64,000 nt of DNA from Alligator mississippiensis (taxonomy: Eukaryota > Chordata > Crocodylia > Alligatoridae): contig NC_081824.1 of assembly GCF_030867095.1 (NCBI RefSeq), forward strand, positions 148,271,433-148,335,432. The letters run 5' to 3'. Below the pieces are notes generated by a model. That model saw nothing but the letters and a program-made list of their open reading frames with translations, did not search any database and was not told the origin of the DNA. Below, piece after piece: positions 26,401 to 38,400 of this stretch. The translations under genes and the position numbers were made by a program. Position 1 is the first letter of the stretch; each line of letters begins with the position of its first letter.

Positions 26401-29400
26401 AAAGAATAAATACTAACCTTATTTGGAAATAAACGGGCAGATTCCACTTATTGTTAAAGCTATGGTAGGTAGGGTGAGATCTCAACCTTTTCACACTGGC
26501 CTGCGAGCCGCACTGTCGTTCAAATTTCCGCACAAAATCCATGCTTGTGGTGTATTTCTGTCAGAAGGAAAAACAAGTTCTGACAATTGCAATTCATAAA
26601 TCTCCTATTAAATAATGAAACCCATAAGCATATCAAGTTACAGTTGCACCCATTGCTCAAAGTGGTCATTTGGTCTCCCTGCCACCAGATCCCTGGAGTA
26701 CAGAACTGAAGGACACATTCAGTACTTTCTTTTACATTGAAAAGCAGATGTGTCAAACATATGGCCCATGTACCACATCTGGTCCAAGGAGCCCCATTAT
26801 CTGGCCCGAGGTGCTGCCCCGTGGCTGACCTGACCTGAACTGAACTGGCCCCACAGAGAGGGCTTAGAATATGTACTGCAGGTGGTACCTGTTCCAGCCA
26901 CTCCAGGGACCGCACTGCATGTGGCACCTGTGCTGGACGCTCTGGGATGTGCACGCCACCCGGTGCCTGCTCCAGCTGGTCTCACATGCCTGCATGCAGC
27001 ACATGTCCCAGACTAGCTAGAACAGGAGCTCCATGGGGCACAGTCCCAGATTAGCCACTGGGGATGCTGTGTGTGTTATGGATCCTGGAATGAGGGTTGT
27101 GTGTGGCATGATGCCTGTTCCAGCTGGTTTTGGATCTGTGATACAAGTGACACCTTCCCCAGCAGGACTACACCAGCCACTCTGGGGTCTACACCACATG
27201 GGGCACCCACAGCATACAGTGGGTGCTGGATCTGGCTTGGAGGTGGAGCGAGGGGAGGCTCCTGGTCCATGGACCAGTCCAGTGTTACTTATCCAGCCCA
27301 CGGGCCACCGTGAGTTTGACACTACTGGTGAAGAGAAATGAAAAAATGACCATAGTGAAAAAAAAAAAAAAAATCACTAGCATGAAAGTTCCCTTTTGTT
27401 AGAGCACTACTCTGTATACTCTGTTTGAGCTGGTACACTGAAAGATAAGAAGTGAAGAATTTACGAGTCACTTCAGTAGCTGGCTACCACACTGCACAGT
27501 CCTGAGAAGAGAGGAAAGTGGAAGCAGGTGGTAACAGAACAAGATCAGTGCCAGACAACTGCAGTGAAGTTCAAAAGGAAAGAACAAGGATAGAAATGTA
27601 AGACGACAAGAAACTGACAGATTTGGAGGGGAGGATGCAGTTCCTGCTTTGCTTTGTCCCTTATTTTCTCAAGGTTTAAAGATATTTCTGGTTCCACACA
27701 CACACATTTTACAAAATAGTTATACAAATTATTTAGACTACCTCCCTTGCATACCTCAAGGGGGATGTTTAGAAATACTATACTTTCCTTTGCTTCCATT
27801 CTGTACTCAGTCTCAGGAACAGATCATTAAATGACCCAAAACCAATAAAAATAATGATCATGGACATGTGTTCATTTCTACCAGTAAGAATTTCTCTGAA
27901 ATTCTTATCAGTAGGAAATACCCAAGAAGCTGGAGTCCCACATTTACTCAAATATAAGATGAGGATTCACCCATCCACAATTAACATGGTGGAAAAAAGC
28001 CCCTCATCTTACATTTGCATAAAAGAAAACCTCACTAAAGACATGGTCTATCACTAAACTGCTGCCAAAAGCACCATGAGCTCAGTAATGGAAACCAAAT
28101 ATAAAGCTGACTGAATGCAGCCAGCACTGAGTATGATTATAAAACACATAGATCATATTGGGCAAACATACTTATGGAAACCTTTTTTTTTTTTTTTTTT
28201 TTTGTATGTGGCCCTTAAAAAAAAAAAACACACACAAAAAAGGACAGTTGCTTCCCTAGGAGGGAACGAGCACTGGGCCTGGTGGTGCTGTAATACCGGG
28301 TCAGCACTTGGAGAGGCCAAAGCAAGCTGTGACACTCTCCCCTGGTGCCAAATATACAGATGGAAACCTGCTCTCTTCCCTGCCCCGCTTAAAAAAAAAA
28401 GGAGGTTGTTCCAGTTGCAGGGAAGTTGCACTGGGCCTAGAGGCACACCACCACCAGGCTGGCACTGGGAGGGCCAGAGCCCGCCCTGACACCCTCCCCC
28501 TGGTGCCAAAAATTTGATTTAGTAGAAAATGTTAAAGTTCTAATAAAAAAATTCAAAGCACAAAGGAATACAGAGGCCTGAGTGGAGGGCTACATAGTAG
28601 AGGATGGAGGCAGTGGTAGGAATGCAACTAAGTTGCATCTGAGACATATAGCCAACTCAGCCTGGAAGTAGGAAGGGAGAAAGGGAAGAAGGGGGTGTGA
28701 CAAAGCAGAGAATACAAGGATATCCCGCGCAACAATATTGCATCCTAAAAGAGAGATGGTTCAGAAAATGCACACAGTTACAAACAACAACATGGGGGGT
28801 ACAACTGAGGGGGCGAGGAAGTTTAGGATTCAAAGTCCTTGAAGGCTGCATTTGATCTTAGCCAAAGAAGCCAAGATACTGAATTTTTTAAAATTTTAAT
28901 TTCGTATCTTATGCCAAATCAGTTCTGAATTCTATTAAATGAGTGGGGGTTTAGGTTGTAGCCGTGTTGGTCTAAGGACATAGGCAGACAAGGTTCCTTG
29001 GGTGAATTTGATATCTTTTATTAGACCAACCCAAATGGTTGGAGAATAGTTATTAAGCAAGCTTTCAGGTTCAAAAACCCTTCGTCAGGCTAAGGAGGCT
29101 GCAGCAGTTGCTGCATGCTCTTCCTGGATGGGATGAAAAGTAAACAAGCCAGGGGCTGGGCTGGGCTGGGGAGTCAGTTGCCAGGCAGATTGTCATGTAA
29201 TGAGTGAAGCTCAGATGTTTAAGTGTGTGTGAGGGTACCACCAACAAGTATCCTACTTCCTAGACTCTTCAGTCTGGGGCTTCAGATACTCCTAAATCCA
29301 TGGCAAGCATCCTATGTGCAAGCCCCAAACCTTAGAGGCCTTGGAGTTCAGATGCTCCTAGTCTCACTTGCCCCTAGACAAAAACAACAAGCTAAAGGAA

Positions 29401-32400
29401 AAAACAGAGCATGGGAACCTACCACAAGAATTTTTTTTTGAAAAAAAATAAAAATGAAATAATAATAATAAAAAAATGTATGTATACACACACACGCATA
29501 CAGGCACACACGCACATCCCAAACCGCATTAAGAAACCTATTCACCCGTTACAATAAATGGACCTGCTCCCCCACACCCCCTACCTGTTTCCCTTCCCTT
29601 ACCCAAATCACCATAAGAATAGCTTAGTGTGATCTATCTGAAAAAAACAAACAAACTTGGTGGTAGCCACTGTGCTCAGTCTCCCTCAACACTGAATCTT
29701 GTAAAGTCATGGCAAGCCACTACACTGAATTACTTTGCCTTCCTCTTCATTCCCACAGCTGAGCTGTGCCTTTCTTTCTCATTTCCAATGATTCCTGTTT
29801 GTTCTCTAACCTTAAATTTATGGCAAACATCTCCAAACAGGGCTCCAATCAGCTTACTCAGTATCCCTCCACCATCCCCTCTCTCAGCCTGTCGCATATC
29901 ATTAGTATGGCCCCAATCTCTATGAGATGGAGCTACTTGCCCTGCACCTCAGGATCCCAGGACTTGTGACAAAAAACCCTGGTTCTAGTCATGAATGCGG
30001 GCTAATTAGCATATGGCTCCTTTGTTGAGTATGCACACATACTGAGCCATGCTGAGCTGTGGGGTCACCATGACTTGAAAAGCTGTCGTCGCTGCTGGGG
30101 CCCAGCCCAATTAACTATATAGCAAATCAGGAGTTTTTTGACTTTAGATTAATACAAGAGCAGGCAATTATTTGGGCCTATAGGTCACATAGGCATAGAA
30201 ATGTGAAGGCCCAGAAAAAAAGAAAACTGAAAAGTTTAGAGGGGAAAAATGATTTTTCTGTTTGTTTCTGAGGACTTTTTGTAATTTTTTCTGAAGAGTT
30301 AAAAGTTTCTGGAAAAACTTAAAAAATCTCTTAATATTTTCTTTTAGAATGATGAATAAAGTGTTTAAAGACAAGGTGTTTGTATATTGCTACCCTTTAC
30401 TCCACAAAAATGTTTTCTAATAACTATGTAATACAAAGACTTATGTAAGACGATCTACAGTATCAGATCATTGCAATTCCTGTACATCGAGGACAAGCAG
30501 TACAGTACAACTCTCAAATGCAAGAGCAAGATGCATTTCTGCCCCCATGGGGCACTGCCATTTTCACAAGAGAAGGAAGAAGGATTCAGTGCCTTCTTTG
30601 TTTGTGGACTTCCTCTATTGTTGACTTTTGATCTAGAGGCTGGTGGATCTGCAATTTGTGCGGGCCGGGCCCTGATCCCGCCCTCGTCGCCATGCGCGGC
30701 GGTGATTCCGATCCCATTCTGGCCGCCATGGGCAAGCCGGGGGCGAACCAGGGTCGTACCGGACCCGTCTCCGGTGCACGCGGGCTGTGGCCAGCAGCCC
30801 GGGCACGCGGGGTGGGAGAGAACCGCGGGGCGGTTTAGCGCACGCAAGTTAGAATTAGTTACGGAGGCGTAATGGCTGATTGAAAAGATTGTTTACTTAC
30901 ACCCAAAGATGGCATTGGTGTAGGCTGGACAAGTTTCCAGGCACAGCTCCCGCTTGAACCCTCGTTGGAGGACTCTGACAAATTGATTGCTCCCACGGAG
31001 TTTGCTAGGCTCCGCGGGTCCGGTTAAGTTGGGTTCGAAAAGTTTCCCCAGAGTTATTCAGGCTCCGCGAGTCCGATAAGTTTTCCCCGGAGTTTGCTAG
31101 GCTCCGCGGGGTCCGAAATTACAGGAAAGGGATACGTCTAGGATTGAGCTCGGCGACGGGGAGAGGCGAGAAGCGAAAGCTCCGTAGGCTCGGTTCTATT
31201 GCCTCTATTGCCTGCTTAGGGGAGGCGCGCCGGGTCCACGAGGGTCCGCAGCGCTTGGAGATCTTCACACAGAATCTCTCTTGTCCTCCCTCCTCCGGCT
31301 TGGGCGGAAACTACCCAAGCCTTTTGTACGGCTAGCAAGCCAATCGCTAGCCGCCACGTGTGCCTGCATTAGGAATCGGCCAATAACATGGCGCGGATCC
31401 TAATACAAATGGCGGAAACTTCTTTACAACGTGTATCACTATGGTGCAAGAAAGAGATGCACACTGCAAAGAAGCTGCAATCCGGCGGGAAATCCCCCGC
31501 TGCACCAGAGTTCTCTAGCAGCAGAGAACTCTACCGTGCAAAGAAAGCGACAAATTTGGCGGGAAATCATTTAGTGGTGCCGAAGCGCGCGCACACAGAC
31601 AAAAAATCACAACTTTGGGTTGTGACACTCTTGTCCTCCTGACGAGGCCTCAGAGGACTGGGAGTGGACACTGACAGCAGCATCCATTTGTTCCTGTAGA
31701 GCAGGGGTGGGCAAAAAGTGGCCCACGGGCCAGATGCAGCCCACCAGGCCATTCTATCCAGCCCGCGAGGCTACTAAAAAATTTAGAAAATTAATAGTTA
31801 TCTACCACTGGCTGCCTGTCATGCAGCCCTTGATGGCTTGCCAAAACTCAGTAAGTGACCCTCCACCCAAAATAATTGCCTGCCCCTGCTGTAGAGACTA
31901 GAAACAAGGAGCTTATTGCCCTGTTTGCTCAAAACCCTCAGGAGAGGAGACAGAGCGAGTCTAAAGGTTTTGGAGTCAGAAGGAACCTGCCTTCTCCTGG
32001 CCCTGTGACCTTGAGATTCACAGAAATACAGAAGCAGCACAAAGGAGCCAAAAGGAAGTACAGTTCTTTATTGAAAAGGTAAGAGTTTAAACTTCTCTGA
32101 ATTCAGTATATTAAACTATTTTTTAGCTGCATTAGTATATTTTTCATAGCCTATGTAATTCATAATTGAATTCCTACTAATCTGATGTTTTGTGACAAAT
32201 CACCCAACCTTAGCAGTGAGGTGAGGCCTGCAGGGCAGGGAAGTTATTCACACTTAACTCTGAGGAGGCCTCTCCTCCATCCATTACTAAACTTGTACAT
32301 GCTGTAGCTTAGTGTTTATACATGCAAGCTAGCCACTAAATTAAATTTCTTTTTTCTCCCTCAGCAGAATGGGGCGACCAACTTCTAGCATATGGATGCA

Positions 32401-35400
32401 TTTCCACACTGCAAGTTATTCTGAGAAAAAAAACCCTGTGATTTGCAAATACTGTCAAATGAAATATGCATTTCCAAATGCTACTAGGTAGACTAAACAC
32501 ATCATTGTATGTAAGAAGTGTCCTGCAGACATTAAAAAAAATCTTTCATGGGTGTAAGTGAGGAGGAGGTAGATCATGATGATGAAAGTGCAAGTAGCTC
32601 TTTCCAAAAGTCTTGATCCAGAAGTCCTCCTACTTCTGCTGCGGCTGCTTCTTCTAGAACATCAGCATCACAAAGTGTTGCCCAATCAAAAACCTCAAGT
32701 AACCAAATATTGCAACCAACTGCATACAAAACACTCTCAATAGCTTAATTTGTAGACAAGATGACACCTGAAGATCAGGAAAAAATTGACTAAGCTCTTG
32801 AAAGAGCACTGTATTCTTCTGGGACGCCATTGTCAATAACTGAAAAAGCATACTGGCAGGAAGCTTTTAAATACCATCATACTCTTTGCCCAGCAGACAT
32901 TCTTTGAGCAAGCCTCTTTTAGAGGCAGAATATGCAACACGTAATGCAATCTGTGGAGGGGAAAAAAAAAAAAAGGAAAAAAAAAATCAACAAAGCACTG
33001 TTTTGCAGTACTTACAGATGGATGGACGAATGTGCGGGGAGAGGAATCAAACTTTGTGATAAAAACACCTCAACCAGTTTTTTACAGAAGCACTGAAACA
33101 GGAAAGAACACGTATACTGCAGAGTATATCAGTAATAAAATATGTGAAGTCCTACAGAAGATTGGGAGTGGTAAAATATTGCATTGTCAGTCAGCAAAGC
33201 AAAGTAACATGAAAGCATCATGGGAGATCATAATGGATAAATATCCACATATTACTGCAATAGGATGTGCATCCCATGGGCTAAACTTGCTTCTTAATGA
33301 CATCATGAAGTTGGACACTGCAAAAAAATCTATAGAAGAGCAAAATAAGTTATAAAACATGTAAAATCTACTCATACTGTAGCTGCAGTCTTTAAAAAGA
33401 AGCAGGAAGAAAAGAATGGAAAAATAGTGACACTCAAACTGCAGTAAAACTAGATGAGGTGGAGTGGTGATCTCATTTGAAAGTTTACTAAAAAGCAAAG
33501 AAGCTTTTCAAGAAACAGTAATAACTGAGGGTCTTAAAGTACCCAGAAGTGTAAGGAACGCTGTATTTGATGAGGATGTCTTCTGGGTTCAGCTGCAGAA
33601 CTCCCTGAAGATTCTAAAGCCAATTACTTGAGCAGTCACTGCACCTGAATCAGACAGTGCACTTCTGTCAGACATTCCTTAACAAGTGGCCAAGACAGAT
33701 TCTCAAAAACAGTTGATTTTAAGTGTATCTCTGCTTACAAGTACAGAAGAAAGAAAAGTGAAAGACTTTATTAACAGATGGGAAGAATTTTGTTGCCGAT
33801 CAATTCATGCTGCTGCATTCATTCATTTGTTTGGTCCAGGAATGCAGTAAGGGACTCTGCCAAGCATATCCCTCATGCAAAATGGTGGCAAGGCCTTTGC
33901 ACGACACAGCCTGACTCCTTTTGCTTCTCGCCTGCTTCAGATTCCTCCCTCTTCTGTAGCACGTGAAAGAAACTGGTCTATGTCTGGAAATACTCACATC
34001 AAATCAAGAAATAAACTAACATGTGAAAGAGTAGAGACGCTTGTCTCAATCCGGGCAAACCTTGAGTTTTCATAAGTCCATGAAGATGATAAAAATGAAG
34101 GATCAGAAGAATCAGAAGCAGCAGAAACTGCTGACAGTGATAGATCAGAAAATGAGACTGATTAGACAAAGTTTCATGTAGCAAAATCCATATACAATGA
34201 GTCTTGGCTTTTTTCCCTTTTTTTTCAAAAATTAAAAACATTTGAAATTAAATTCAATTAGTAATTTTGTAATTGTCTGAAACAAACTATACTTTAACAT
34301 TTAATAAATATATCAAACTCAATAATTTTATGAGCAAACCAAGTTATACATAATACATTTTATGTTTTAAAAGTAGCAAAGTGACTTTAATCTGTAAAAA
34401 GTGCTAAAAAAACCAAGTATTGCATATATTTCAATTTTCCCAAAAATTTCCAGGTTTTTTTTTCCCCACGGCTTCAAAATTTCTGGAAATGTTACATCTC
34501 TACATAGGCAGTTCTGGGGAGTTATCGCAAGCCTGTCTATAGTTCCCATCCCTGCAACAGCCCAGAGCCCATGCATTCTGTGGCTCTTTCCTGCCACTGT
34601 CAACAGCGCACGACCCCACCCCCAACCCTGGCCCACCCCATACCCCCTGCCCCGGCCTGAGAGGACCAGCTGGAACCCACATGCATGGGCCTGAACCTGA
34701 CCCATCCCATGCCTGCTCTGGACCACCTGCCTATGCTGAGCAGCAGTGGCAGCAGCCAGGCAGAAGCTGATGCTTGGCATGGGGTAAAAGCAGTCCCCTT
34801 CCCCTCTCTGTTGCCAGGCCCTTCTTGCTGCAGCTGCTCAGATTCCATGCTCAGGCTGCTCTGCTGCTCCTCTCCTCCACCATCACCACCATCTCTGGGC
34901 TGCCCAGTGGGGCAGTGGTGGCACTGCAGAGGAGCTGCAGGGCAGCCTGGGTGCAGGCTCCAGGCAGCTGCAAGAAGGGTCCACTTCTCCCCTGCGCCGA
35001 GCAGCACCTTCTGCCTGGATGCCGCTGCTCAGTGTGGTCAGGCAAATCCAAAGCAGGCACATGCCAGGCTGGGGTAAAGGCTGTGCCTGCGAGTTCTGGC
35101 TGGTCCACTCCTCCAGGCCGAGTCTAAAGCAGGCAGGGGGCAGGGCTGTGCATATGGGTCTCCACCAGTACCATCGGGCTGGGACCAGTGGTGGTGGCAG
35201 CCGAAAGGAGCAACTGCTGCCTTGGTGGCCTAGAAAGGCAGGCCAGCTGCGGAGCTGCCCCAGCCCTGCTGCATGCCCAGGTGAAAGAAATTGGGGGGGA
35301 GGGCGCAAAGGGCAAGGCTATCTGACCCCTCAGATTTATTTTCCCTCTGTAGCAGTGGGAAGGGTTAACAAATTCAAGGCAAACTTCCAATAATTCAATT

Positions 35401-38400
35401 CTATACCTGAAAAATTATAACAAATTTGTAATTTTTTCATATATAGAAGCTAAGTATGGGGAGGGTCATTTTACGTTCAAGTAAATATGGTATATATGTA
35501 TGCCAGCTCCCTGCCTGGAGAGCTACACAGGCAAGCTCTTCTGCCAGGAGGCACTGGAGGGCTACTCCCTGGACCACCCCTGCCCTTAGGGGAGCCCATT
35601 ACTCAACAGCCTGTCCTCTCTCCTCCCTGGGAAGGGGGCAAGGTGTCAATAGGCAGCCCCTCAGTTTTAAACTGCCTCATGTGAGATGGGGTTTGGAAGG
35701 CATTCTTCTGGGGCTGCAGGAAGGCTCCAGCCTCAGGAGTACCTGCCTCCTACAGAGTGCACCAACTGAGGCTTGTTCTGAATTAAAATAGAAGTAATGA
35801 ATTAAAGAATACAGGTGATCCAGAGAAGGCATTTATTAGGCTACTGTATGGCCAAGCATAGCAGTTGCTGTTACAGACTTGGTATACTGCCATAATGGAA
35901 TCTGAACTGCTCCAGTATTTCCTTCAAAATGGAAATAAATTAATTCTCAGATTATGATTACCATGGAAAGTGCTGCCTTGAGAATAAACACCACCAAGCA
36001 AGTAACACTGTACATTCCCTCACTGACTCTAGCAAGAATCTCTTCAAAGTATTTAGCCAATCTCATGGGCAAGCTATTTGCCAGATCTATTTAGTAAGCA
36101 GACACTGGCTTTATGGAATAGACCAGAAGGAACAGAACCATCACCTTCAACAGAATATCTTTACTGCAGTGAAGTGCATTTGTAGCAGTTGGCCCTTACC
36201 ATCTACGGCAGCACACTGTGTACCACTGTGATGAGAATTTCTTATGAAGCACTAAAACAACCACAAGCAAAGTCTCAGAGCTGCTATTAAGTATACTGCT
36301 TTTGAAAATTCACTTGGGTCTAAAGACCTACCGATATTCAAGTAGGCTTCTTAGGCAGCCTGCAACAGAAGCACTGTTTTTCTTGAAATTTAGATCTAGT
36401 CACACAGTCAATATCACTGAGTTGGGGATAAAAATTATATCATGGTTAAACTACATGAAGGAAAGATATTTTAAAAATTGTGCTGAAGCATTTATGAAAC
36501 TACCCCCTTCCTCCATTATAGCTGTATGTAAACTAGAATGAAACCATAAGAGCAATGGAAATAACATCCAGAAGAATGATAGAAATTATAGATAGCTTTT
36601 TCAAGGCTTCTTTCTTATTAAATCCAGCACTCCAAAGAAGATGAACAGTACATGTTATTGCTTTAAGCAATGGAGTGCTTTAAGTAATAATGTTCTAGCT
36701 ACAAATGCAAGCTGTGTACTCAGAACGGTCCCTTATTCCAGTTTTACAACAGGAAAAAGCACAGAAGCACTCATCCAGTTTTTTTTTAAATAATGACACT
36801 GTCTAGCATAGCAGGGGACTCAAAGTTCCAAGTCCATTTTCACTACTTAATAATGTGTTTGCTGACCATGGACAAAGAGCTTAATGGAGACAGTATCTTT
36901 GAAACTACCATCAAGATATTAAAGCAAGGGGCTCTAGAATTAGATTCCTAAAACTGCATTTAGGTACTCAAATGTAAGTGCCCTTAATTTCTGAAGTGTG
37001 AGCATCCACAAATCTTGCTGAACTCAACCAAGGCCAGAGGTGCTGAAGCTGTAGTCAATTTAAAAATAGGTTCCTGTACTACACTTGTTCATGAGACCGT
37101 TGCAATTAAGAATACTTTCCTAGGGTTTTTCTACCCCCTTATGTTTATGTTCTGTTTACAAACCCAAAACCTTCAAGCCAGAAAAGATAACTTTGTTATT
37201 TTCCAGCTCTCAATTTTTCACACACTTGTTTATAAAATACTAAACCGGGAAGAGAAAGTAAATAGGGATTTATTATTTACTCTCTCTCCCAGTACAAGAA
37301 CTAAGGGTCACAAAATGGATCTAGCAAGTTTAAAACTAATAAAAGGAAGTTCTTTTTCACACAGCTTATAAGTGTGGAACTCATTGCCACCAGATGTTGT
37401 GGAAGCTGACAGTTTAGCCAGATTCAAAAAAGGACTGGACAAATTCTTGGAGGAAAGGGGCATCAATAACTAGTGAGCAGGGGAGTTAGGAATACAGCCT
37501 CTTAATCAGAACCTGCAAGACCTTAAATGCTGGAGGCTGCAAATGAAAGAGGAACAATGGGAAAAAAAACCCATGGTCATACCCAGTTCACTCTCCCTTT
37601 GCAGCATCTACTCTGCCACTGTGTGACACAAGAGACTGGGCAAGATGGACCTATTGTCTGACCCAGTAAATAGCAATTCTTGTTATGTCCTTACTTGCCA
37701 GTGAGAACCATTTCATGCTGAGATTCTTAGCGTTGCAATATCTGAATTAGGAAAAAATATAGAGAATTATTTAAAAACATTAAATGGGACGTTTTAATGT
37801 CACAGAAATAATTCTATTTGATTTTTAATGAACACAGACATAACAGCATCTTGAAATTTGAAATTTAAAGTTCTGGGTTTTAGATAACAGTATGTTTGTT
37901 AAATGACACCAATTCCAATTGCTAGGTTCTCAACAATTAGCCTTGGAGTAACTCTAGAATGGATGCATGATATAAATGAAAGTAAAATTATTTTCAACTA
38001 AATGATGGGTCAATACTATCGTAATATAAAAAGACAATCACAAAAAATTATTCATTTAAACGTGATGTCACCCTTTCATTAACGATATAAGACATTCCAA
38101 TTAAAACCAAGCAGCATGCAGAACAAAAGCACAAGGGAACTTATGATTCGTCACACAGGATATTTTAATGGAACGTGAAAAGTAAATGATGTCTTACAGA
38201 AAATTAAAGTACATTCTCATTAGAAACAAATGTGCACGCCTCTGCTTATGTGGGGAAAAAAGAAGGGCCTTTCTTCTTTAATTTTCTTATGATACTTGTT
38301 CCTCATTAAATCCCAAATCAGAAACCCTTGTGCTCATGCTTAACTTAAATAATGCAGTTATTCTCATACTAAACATCTATGTGCATGAATTTTAAGGGAA

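Noticed and set aside
28847..28876. Functional U2 snRNA gene
   Set aside because: Only about 30 bases match; the branch-site region, Sm site and promoter elements are absent.
34401..35393. Multiple open frames up to 141 codons
   Set aside because: They overlap on both strands in the GC-rich block, with no recognisable protein family.
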